Part shown: positions 38,933-43,670 of the stretch, piece after piece
Layout: each line of letters starts with the position of its first letter
Numbering within the stretch: position 1 is the stretch's first letter
IMG/VR virus record: IMGVR_UViG_3300021061_000029
Coordinates: 1 to 43,670 of that record
DNA from: a virus
Reading direction: 5' to 3' (one strand)
Length of the DNA stretch: 43,670 bases
Program-made: the position numbers and the translations under genes
The notes under the pieces: model-generated
What the model was told of the DNA's origin: nothing
What the model saw: only the letters and a program-made list of their open reading frames with translations
The model's database searches: none

Positions 38933-39279
38933 TTCAGGGCTTCCTCTTTCACGTCCAGACAGAGGCGGTCGATGTCGCGCTGGTCCTGCTCGTCCGTGAG
39001 GACCATGTTCGCAATCTTGCCTTCACGATTCTCGAAGTAGCCGTAGTCGACCATGAGCTGCATCAGCCGGCGCTCAAGGGCAGCGCCCTGCGGGGCGACT
39101 TCAAGCTCCTTCTTGCCGGGATCCATCGAGCAGATGTACGCCCGATTGCAGCGTACGCACTCGAAGTACTTAAAGTCCTTCGCGCCGATCACGCCGCCAT
39201 AGGCGCAGGTGACGGAGATTGGGCGGTCAAAGAAGACGCGGCTGCCGCACTCGCACTTATGCTTGTGGCCTTGGCTCAT
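38929..39279 (-). CDS. Zinc-ribbon protein, 116 aa
   Basis: ATG 39279 forms TAATG with the upstream stop, so the longer upstream frame is rejected. C-E-C-G, C-A-Y-G and C-V-R-C-N in the first 50 residues form a zinc ribbon; the C-terminal half is acidic and helical. Not recognised. Confidence 0.6.
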   Translation of the reverse strand: MSQGHKHKCECGSRVFFDRPISVTCAYGGVIGAKDFKYFECVRCNRAYICSMDPGKKELEVAPQGAALERRLMQLMVDYGYFENREGKIANMVLTDEQDQRDIDRLCLDVKEEALK

Positions 39280-39935
39280 TACTTCGTCTCCTTCGGCGCG
39301 GCCATGTTCACCTTGCCGCTCTTGACGAGTTCCTGATCGCGCTTCTCGGCTTCGTCGATGGCGACGAGCTGCTCTTCGCTCATCTTCTCCTTGGCGACCT
39401 TCTCCATGTAGCGCCAATCCGCGAGCTTGTAGCCCTTGATGATCGGCATCATGTAGACGCGGCCATTGGGAGCCTTCCGCTCCTCTAGCCTCGCCTTGGC
39501 GATGGGGAGACCAGAGGTCGGATGGATGTCTTCCTCGTCGAGGTAGGAATCCTTCTGCCAGAGAATCCCGCAGCCAGGAATACCCTTACCGTTCGGGCGC
39601 TCGCAAGAGAAGGCGTGTTCGGAGTCGACGACGCGCCTGGCGTGCCCGCAGGAGCAGACGAAGACAAAGCCAGAAGGCACGTCGACCGGGCCATTGGATT
39701 TCCCGACGTCAGCGGCGACGCGACGCATGCCGAGGCCCTTCTGAGCGGCGGTGTGATCCCACGCGCCGTCAAGAGACTCGAACTGCGCGGGCTGATTGGG
39801 ACTCACCCAGTTGGTCGTGTCCGCGAAGACAGCCGACTGACTGGGCGTGGCGAGAATCGCCATGATCTTGTCCCACTGCGGGACCTGGATTTCGATGTCT
39901 CGGTCGCCCACCCGGATAGACTGCGGCTTGGCCAT
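39279..39935 (-). CDS. Hypothetical protein with Cys motifs, 218 aa
   Basis: ATG 39935 with TAGGGGGA upstream. Around residues 93-123, C-S-C-G-H, C-E-R and C-G form a possible zinc site within an otherwise ordinary alpha/beta sequence. It is the first gene of the packaging/head transcript after the terminator. No family recognised. Confidence 0.6.
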   Translation of the reverse strand: MAKPQSIRVGDRDIEIQVPQWDKIMAILATPSQSAVFADTTNWVSPNQPAQFESLDGAWDHTAAQKGLGMRRVAADVGKSNGPVDVPSGFVFVCSCGHARRVVDSEHAFSCERPNGKGIPGCGILWQKDSYLDEEDIHPTSGLPIAKARLEERKAPNGRVYMMPIIKGYKLADWRYMEKVAKEKMSEEQLVAIDEAEKRDQELVKSGKVNMAAPKETK

Positions 39936-39976
39936 CTGATTCCCCCTAATAGACTCTCTCCCGTGGAGTCACTAGG

Positions 39977-39982
39977 AGTATA
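39977..39982 (-). promoter_or_regulatory. Possible late promoter -10 (TATACT)
   Basis: TATACT on the minus strand lies 42 bp before the ATG at 39935 and just after the terminator at 40008-40037. No consensus -35 is present, so it might need an activator. This is the natural place for the head-tail promoter. Confidence 0.35.
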
Positions 39983-40007
39983 ACGGTTTCTCATCCTCCT
40001 CTTGCCG

Positions 40008-40037
40008 GAAAAAGAAAACCCCCGATTTCTCGGGGGT
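40008..40037 (-). terminator. Rho-independent terminator
   Basis: The 8-bp stem ACCCCCGA (40018-40025) / TCGGGGGT (40030-40037) with a 4-nt loop is followed on the minus strand by TTTTCTTTTT (40017-40008). It ends the leftward control/lipoprotein transcript before the head genes. Confidence 0.9.
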
Positions 40038-40070
40038 CCTTACGAGCAGGTTGTGGCTTGGAGAGTGAGG

Positions 40071-40283
40071 TTACTCGCTCTGGCCCTTTCGGGCAAGTGT
40101 CATGGCGTCAGCTAGTACGTACGCAGCCTTAGCGTAGACCGCCGCGCTCTCCTTTGAGATGAATATGGCTGTACCCGAGTCAGCGGACCATAGGCGTGGA
40201 AGTTGTTCGTGCGCCCCAATAGTTCTCTGGGAGCTTAGAAGCCCGACCAGCGCGGCCTTAGCGAAATCGTCTCTCTGATCCAT
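40071..40283 (-). CDS. Hypothetical protein, 70 aa
   Basis: ATG 40283 with GGGAGGA upstream. A helical, alanine-rich soluble protein without cysteines; last gene before the terminator. Not recognised. Confidence 0.55.
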   Translation of the reverse strand: MDQRDDFAKAALVGLLSSQRTIGAHEQLPRLWSADSGTAIFISKESAAVYAKAAYVLADAMTLARKGQSE

Positions 40284-40295
40284 CCCAATCCTCCC

Positions 40296-40679
40296 TTATT
40301 TCAGCTTGGCCTTGAGAGCTTCGTGGAAGCCAGATTCCGTCATGCTAGTAACGAGGTTCGTGGGCATGCGCCGGCGCGAGATCGCTCCTACGCGCCAAGA
40401 GGAGCCTTCGGGCTCGAAATACACGCATGAGATCGTCCCGTGAGACAGAAAGCTGGGAGGGAAGGCGGCATACAGCTCCTTGGACTGAGTGACTTCCTCG
40501 ATGCCTTCCGCGCCGCTTTCCCTCAGCACGTCCTTGCTCTTAGCCCAGAGCGTCTCAAAGGAAGCCTTGTAGACCTCCTCCGTGCCTCGTGCGCTCACTC
40601 TACGATCCTCCCTGAGCCCTTCCATGCTACGGCAACCCAAGATCGACAGCGGGAAGATGACCAGCGCCAGCGTCTTCAT
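40296..40679 (-). CDS. Predicted lipoprotein, 127 aa
   Basis: ATG 40679 with GGGAGAGG upstream replaces a longer frame. The N-terminus M-K-T-L-A-L-V-I-F-P-L-S-I-L-G-C is a full lipoprotein signal, cleaved before Cys16. The mature protein is mixed alpha/beta, 110 residues. Expressed from the control transcript, it could be a lysogenic-conversion or superinfection-exclusion protein; this is inference. Confidence 0.65.
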   Translation of the reverse strand: MKTLALVIFPLSILGCRSMEGLREDRRVSARGTEEVYKASFETLWAKSKDVLRESGAEGIEEVTQSKELYAAFPPSFLSHGTISCVYFEPEGSSWRVGAISRRRMPTNLVTSMTESGFHEALKAKLK

Positions 40680-40759
40680 AAGCCTCTCCCTTAACCGCGT
40701 AACCTCAAGAATAAGCCGCATCTGATATACCACACTCTTGCCCCGCAGGGCCCACGGCT

Positions 40760-40921
40760 TCATGGGTCCTCATAGAGACGCTGTAGCAGGCCAGGGAAAT
40801 ACCTTTTTGCGTACTTGGTGATCGACTTGATGTACCTAGACTTTGAGCGTCTAGGGCGACTAAGCCTACGCAGTATTCCTATCGTAGAGCTTGCTGCCCA
40901 GTTACTTCTGAGGGCCTTCAC
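40760..40921 (-). CDS. Small basic protein, 53 aa
   Basis: GTG 40921 follows a strong GTAGGAGGT at good distance, which decides the start over the longer frame from 40966. Very rich in R, K and S (R-R-L-S-R-P-R-R-S-K-S-R-Y). Likely nucleic-acid binding. Function unknown. Confidence 0.5.
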   Translation of the reverse strand: MKALRSNWAASSTIGILRRLSRPRRSKSRYIKSITKYAKRYFPGLLQRLYEDP

Positions 40922-40935
40922 TGCAAACCCACCTC

Positions 40936-41259
40936 CTACGCAAACGGATTCATAAGACCTGTCCACGCGGCATTATGTGTCGTTCTATCGTGGATGTACT
41001 GGTAGCACTCCATAAAGCCACGGCGATAGGCGCTGATGAGCTGCTCTTGCAACTCCTTATGGAATCGCCTAGACTGCCTACGAAGCTCTCCCAGTTTCTC
41101 CCTAGCTTGGGTTGACAACCAATCCTCGGCGTACTGCCGAGATAGCTTTAAGAAGTCTTCGCAGCCTTTAAGCCTTTCAGCGGCCTCACCCGTCTTTTGG
41201 TCAGGCGCTTGGGAATCAAGTTTAGCGTTGCCGATTCCGCCAGTTCTCGCGCTATCCAT
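40936..41259 (-). CDS. Hypothetical helical protein, 107 aa
   Basis: ATG 41259 has GGGAGAGGG upstream. A charged helical protein (L-R-R-Q-S-R-R-F-H-K-E-L-Q-E-Q). Its 5' 112 bp lie out of frame over the 3' end of the previous gene. Not recognised. Confidence 0.5.
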   Translation of the reverse strand: MDSARTGGIGNAKLDSQAPDQKTGEAAERLKGCEDFLKLSRQYAEDWLSTQAREKLGELRRQSRRFHKELQEQLISAYRRGFMECYQYIHDRTTHNAAWTGLMNPFA

Positions 41260-41468
41260 TGGTCCCTCTCCCTATCAAGCTCATCATTCTTTGACTCAAG
41301 AAAGCCCTCAAAAAGGCCGAGCCCGTACGCCCAGGTGAGCAGGGCCTTTAACTTCTCTTCGCTTGGATCCGCCTGATAATCCTTCCCCGCTAGATAGATG
41401 CGTCTGAGATTGTTATTCTCATCGATGGCATTCCAATTGGCAACCCAAACATCCTTAAGCTCGATCAC
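41148..41468 (-). CDS. Hypothetical protein, 106 aa
   Basis: ATG 41468 overlaps the stop of the HTH gene (ATGA). Helical and acidic, with a basic K-R-L-T-K-R-R-V-R-P tail. No family recognised; possible partner of the HTH protein by coupling. Confidence 0.55.
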   Translation of the reverse strand: MIELKDVWVANWNAIDENNNLRRIYLAGKDYQADPSEEKLKALLTWAYGLGLFEGFLESKNDELDRERDQWIARELAESATLNLIPKRLTKRRVRPLKGLKAAKTS

Positions 41469-41668
41469 TTCTTACCTCCAAATCCGTTCCCCTCTAACCA
41501 ACCGATAAGGATGTCCCATCGCACCCAGATGGATTTGCCCCACTTGACCTTGACGCCCTCTGGTAGCTGTGGAGCGTAGCGGTCCAAGCGCTTACGTAGG
41601 CCGTTAGCGGTCAGGCCAAGCCGCTGCGCAGCGACCTTGAGTGGGGTTAACTCGTGCGTCTCTCTCAT
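41465..41668 (-). CDS. AlpA/Xis-like helix-turn-helix protein, 67 aa
   Basis: ATG 41668. T-P-L-K-V-A-A-Q-R-L-G-L-T-A-N-G-L-R-K-R (8-27) reads as the HTH of small MerR/AlpA-type DNA-binders, with K-W-G-K-S-I-W-V-R-W as wing. It could be an excisionase or a control protein. The predicted transcript start lies only about 6 bases upstream, so the mRNA may be nearly leaderless. Confidence 0.62.
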   Translation of the reverse strand: MRETHELTPLKVAAQRLGLTANGLRKRLDRYAPQLPEGVKVKWGKSIWVRWDILIGWLEGNGFGGKK

Positions 41669-41680
41669 GAGTGGTATAGA

Positions 41681-41709
41681 AGACTACACCAGCGTATCTA
41701 CCGTGTCAA
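41681..41709 (-). promoter_or_regulatory. Sigma70-like promoter for the HTH/lipoprotein transcript
   Basis: On the minus strand a perfect TTGACA (41709-41704), a 17-bp spacer and TAGTCT (41686-41681) precede ATG 41668. Confidence 0.6.
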
Positions 41710-41733
41710 GGAATCTGTTACGAATCTCTGGAA

Positions 41734-41892
41734 CTACTTACCCCTTCTCTTACCCACCACCCAGCAGCCTATCACCAATAGACAGGCTAGGAGGAGCAGT
41801 GTCCCTAGCCCTATCTTAATCCCAGGCCCCCGGGGTACATCATGCCTACTCTCACTCCTACCCCCCACTGGATCCGTCTGTCTCAGCACCAT
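41734..41892 (-). CDS. Single-span membrane protein, 52 aa
   Basis: ATG 41892 follows TAGGTGATGG; stop TAG at 41736-41734. A polar N-terminus of about 24 residues, then I-K-I-G-L-G-T-L-L-L-L-A-C-L-L-V-I-G-C-W as a clear transmembrane helix and a basic K-R-R-G-K tail. Found by reading a stretch otherwise without genes. Possibly an envelope-acting early protein. Confidence 0.5.
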   Translation of the reverse strand: MVLRQTDPVGGRSESRHDVPRGPGIKIGLGTLLLLACLLVIGCWVVGKRRGK

Positions 41893-42023
41893 CCATCACC
41901 TAGCTTACCGAGGGTTATTCTACCCGTCACCAGGTCTCCGTTTATCCTCAGACTTCGTCGCCTGCGGCTCCTAGCTTTGCAGCGTCCAGTCTACTTGATG
42001 CTTAGAATCAGATTCTTGCGTGA

Positions 42024-42049
42024 GACGTGTAGACCAGTATCTACACGTC
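42024..42049. promoter_or_regulatory. 10-bp perfect inverted repeat (operator-like)
   Basis: GACGTGTAGA (42024-42033) and TCTACACGTC (42040-42049) are separated by 6 bases. It lies in the control region between divergent transcripts, without a T-run, and suits a dimeric repressor site. Confidence 0.55.
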
Positions 42050-42078
42050 GATCAAAACGGGGGAGATGGGGGTCTGTA

Positions 42079-42110
42079 ATCTAGAGTCTATGATCTAGAT
42101 CTATATCTAG
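42079..42110. repeat. Three ATCTAG repeats, iteron-like
   Basis: ATCTAG occurs at 42079-42084, 42093-42098 and 42105-42110 (spacing 14 and 12 bp) in an A+T-rich stretch that also contains the palindrome GATCTAGATC (42092-42101). Could be part of a replication origin or a regulator site. Confidence 0.45.
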
Positions 42111-42700
42111 TAGTAAGATGTAAGAACTCGATACATCAGATCTCATCAAGACGTATATTCAATCAACACGATCAGCAATCATCAACAGCAAGCAGCGTCA
42201 TCATGGATGCTTCAGTAAGGCATCTTCATCTATATGCATCGAATGAATACGGTTGCGCGGACGCTTGCGCGGGGGGATTGTCAAGGGGGGTAGAGATACG
42301 GTAGCGTCGACAGCCGAATTGTCAAGTCCTAAGCATAAACATGGGTGAAATTGTATAGAAATTAGCCATGTCTAAGATAAGGGTTAATAACATGTTGAAA
42401 GATTGTGGAAAGACGATGTAACACCTTGGCGTAGAGGTGGTTGATAAAAGACTGCGTATAAGTCGATTTGACGCGTTCATTTCGAGCTAGACGTATTCTG
42501 GGCCTAATCCGCTTGATGCGCGCGCTGGCGGGCAAGCAGACGCTTCCTTTGCCTATGCGGAAGCCCTTTAAGCGGGTCGGGCCGCCAGCTTAGCTGCTTA
42601 CCGTAGCGGCGGCGGTTGCGTAGCCTGATGATGCTTGGCCATTGTCTCCCTCGGGTGATAGCTATACAGAAAGAAGCCGGTAAAAGCCATACCTGGAAGA
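42111..42700. other. Intergenic control region
   Basis: No convincing gene is seen in the 954 bp between 41893 and 42846. This part holds A+T-rich DNA up to 42240, the direct repeat ATTGTCAAG (42277-42285 and 42318-42326, each carrying a minus-strand TTGACA), and a TATAAG at 42457-42462 within GCGTATA. A G+C-rich block at 42524-42599 has three pairable arm sets, two of them interleaved. It probably contains origin and divergent promoter functions. Confidence 0.5.
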
Positions 42701-42711
42701 TTTTTCCTAGC

Positions 42712-42723
42712 TACGCAAGCGTA
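42712..42723. promoter_or_regulatory. Operator-like palindrome 1 (TACGC-AA-GCGTA)
   Basis: A 12-bp palindrome with 5-bp half sites, 73 bp upstream of the matching site at 42785-42796. Confidence 0.55.
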
Positions 42724-42770
42724 TGCAAGACATGAGCTTGCAAGAATCTGCATCGAAAAATGATCGAGAT

Positions 42771-42800
42771 TTGAAACTATTGACTACGCTTGCGTATAAT
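42771..42800 (+). promoter_or_regulatory. Early rightward promoter
   Basis: TTGAAA (42771-42776), 18 bp, and a perfect TATAAT (42795-42800). It drives the early operon beginning at 42847. An operator-like palindrome lies across its spacer and -10. Confidence 0.72.
42785..42796. promoter_or_regulatory. Operator-like palindrome 2 (TACGC-TT-GCGTA)
   Basis: Same half sites as 42712-42723, placed between -35 and -10 of the early promoter, where bound repressor would block RNA polymerase. The two sites are seven helical turns apart, which suits looping or cooperative binding. Confidence 0.6.
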
Positions 42801-42846
42801 AGGCGTGCTGCGCAACGGTAGCGTAGCCTGGAACGGAGGATGGAAG

Positions 42847-43077
42847 ATGAGCCACAAGACGAGACCCGCGTACCTGAAGGCTGTCGCCCGCGAAACCAAG
42901 TCGCCCGCCTTCTCTCATGAAGAGTGGGCTGAGATCTACTACGCCGTGGCCCGGAAGGCCAGCGACCTAGAGAACGGCTACTACGGCTCCTCCGACAGCG
43001 AAACCAACGTCGAAGAGTGGGCCGCGCAACTCCGCTCGATCATGGCGCGGATCGAGGCCGCTGGCATCAACGTCTAG
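42847..43077 (+). CDS. First gene of the early operon, 76 aa
   Basis: ATG 42847 with GGAGGA at 42835-42840; a TTG-started longer frame overlaps the promoter and is rejected. A soluble, charged helical protein (E-E-W-A-E-I-Y-Y-A-V-A-R-K-A) with no cysteines. Its C-terminal 14 codons are repeated at 1-45. Function unknown. Confidence 0.65.
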   Translation: MSHKTRPAYLKAVARETKSPAFSHEEWAEIYYAVARKASDLENGYYGSSDSETNVEEWAAQLRSIMARIEAAGINV

Positions 43078-43159
43078 TCCATCCTCCTCTGTAACCGGCT
43101 CTCTCACTCCTGGGGGAGCCGGCTCAGAGTGGGATGGATGAGTGGATGGAATGGAGGAA
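43033..43159. repeat. 127-bp direct repeat, copy 2
   Basis: Identical to 1-127. Downstream, this copy leads to CTATGAAAAAGG and a different gene set than copy 1. Confidence 0.97.
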
Positions 43160-43161
43160 CT

Positions 43162-43365
43162 ATGAAAAAGGTGCTGAGCTTCCCCGCGATTGCCTTCGAG
43201 ATCATGCCCAAGGCCACGGATCTATGCATCATGCGGACGCACGTCCTGATGGGCGGAGAGTCGTACCGCATGACCCGCAAGGACGCTGCCGCCTACATCA
43301 AGGCGCTTCGGTCGAACCTGAAGAAGCTCCACGCGGAGCGCGAAGCCGCCGTCTTCGGCGGGTAG
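43162..43365 (+). CDS. Hypothetical protein on the alternative branch, 67 aa
   Basis: ATG 43162 uses the ribosome-binding site in the 127-bp repeat. An alpha/beta-looking sequence with a basic helical end (A-L-R-S-N-L-K-K-L-H-A-E-R). No relation to the 135-308 product that follows copy 1. Not recognised. Confidence 0.6.
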   Translation: MKKVLSFPAIAFEIMPKATDLCIMRTHVLMGGESYRMTRKDAAAYIKALRSNLKKLHAEREAAVFGG

Positions 43366-43374
43366 GGGGAGGCC

Positions 43375-43569
43375 ATGAACGACGCTGAATTGATCGCGGC
43401 TGCCGCCATCGTCAATGCTTGGACGGTGGAAGTCACGGAAGCGAACCGCCAGCGCGAACGCCAGGGGAACGCGCTGGCCTACGACGGGCTCCCGCCCGAG
43501 GCGTGGAAGTACATCGAAGCACTGAAGGCCGGGCTGTCCCTGCGCGGAACGGTTCCGACGAGCGCATAA
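43375..43569 (+). CDS. Hypothetical helical protein, 64 aa
   Basis: ATG 43375 with GGGGAGG upstream. Alanine-rich helices, soluble. Same operon style. Not recognised. Confidence 0.58.
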   Translation: MNDAELIAAAAIVNAWTVEVTEANRQRERQGNALAYDGLPPEAWKYIEALKAGLSLRGTVPTSA

Positions 43570-43579
43570 GGAGGATTCT

Positions 43580-43670
43580 ATGGCTATGAAGATCCCGCCC
43601 CCTCCGCCGAAGCGGAAGGACATGGAGACCCTGGTTAAGGTCTGGGAAAAGGTCCCGGTCGGAACCCGCG
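43580..43670 (+). CDS. Partial gene at the window end
   Basis: ATG 43580 follows AAGGAGGATTCT, the same ribosome-binding sequence as before the gene at 321. It begins with a run of prolines and lysines (P-P-P-P-P-K-R-K) and is cut by the end of the window after 30 codons. Confidence 0.45.
   Translation, partial: MAMKIPPPPPKRKDMETLVKVWEKVPVGTR

Noticed and set aside
39949-39985. T7-like promoter (TAATAGACTC... on the plus strand)
   Set aside because: Only the first bases match, the stretch runs away from the downstream genes, and no phage RNA polymerase gene is present.
41654-42084. Rightward frames of 80-106 codons in the control region
   Set aside because: Low-complexity Leu/Ser/Pro-rich, no ribosome-binding site, and they cross the leftward promoter, the membrane peptide gene and the 42024 palindrome.
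42079-42240. CRISPR-like array
   Set aside because: Repeats are only 6 bp and not separated by uniform spacers; no cas genes.
42480-42640. 45-codon Arg-rich minus-strand gene
   Set aside because: The open frame lacks any ATG, GTG or TTG; the ATG at the ribosome-binding site is in another frame and stops after 14 codons. A structured RNA explains the G+C-rich block equally well.
1-43159. Classic direct terminal repeats of a linear genome
   Set aside because: The second copy is not at the end; 511 further bases follow it, so simple terminal redundancy does not fit this window.

Overview
The window reads as a nearly complete genome of a tailed dsDNA phage with a short tail (podovirus-like). 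It has a large terminase, a P22-type portal, a scaffold, a major coat protein, large internal/ejection-type proteins and a tail fibre, but no tape-measure or sheath gene. A tyrosine recombinase, an XRE-type regulator and an AlpA/Xis-like protein suggest a temperate or formerly temperate lifestyle. No DNA polymerase, helicase or clear endolysin is visible. Lipobox lipoproteins, a twin-arginine signal and sigma70-like promoters point to a bacterial, probably Gram-negative, host of fairly high G+C. The host genus cannot be read from the sequence.

Layout. (1) A rightward early operon starts at a promoter near 42771-42800. If the molecule is circular or circularly permuted, it runs through position 1 to about 7525. 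It holds some 35 tiny genes, many encoding Cys-rich zinc-ribbon-like proteins, packed with ATGA/GTGA overlaps. (2) At 7407-8432 lies a leftward integrase. Next to it is a promoter-driven RNA of about 110 nt (8584-8695) with two interleaved stems and a U-run, flanked by REP-like GC-rich palindromes. (3) 8787-12012 is a rightward recombination/replication module: a DnaJ-type zinc protein, a winged-helix protein, a RecT-type annealase with an OB-like tail, an XRE regulator and a replication-protein-like C-terminal domain. (4) 12009-15777 carries five rightward nonulosonic acid genes: a PseB-type dehydratase, a PglD/NeuD acyltransferase, a DegT aminotransferase, a CMP-sugar synthetase and a NeuB synthase. 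(5) From about 41.9 kb leftward to 15734 runs the other strand: control and lipoprotein genes, a terminator at 40008-40037, then packaging, head, tail and lysis-like genes. It ends in a glycosyltransferase and a NeuC-like epimerase that meets neuB tail to tail. (6) 41893-42846 is the intergenic control region with palindromes, ATCTAG repeats and promoters.

The main result is that the six sugar enzymes together form an apparently complete route from a UDP-GlcNAc-type precursor to a CMP-activated legionaminic/pseudaminic-like nine-carbon sugar. Two further proteins, encoded between the coat and head-tail genes, carry the G-x-GPS motif of the DUF115/Maf/GT42-like group, some of whose members transfer such sugars. 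The inference is that this phage makes its own sialic-acid-like sugar and puts it on its virion or on the host surface.

The first 127 bases recur exactly at 43033-43159, after which the sequence diverges for 511 bases. This indicates either a circular genome with a variant branch at this locus or a real duplication. All functional calls come from reading motifs by eye; no database search was run.
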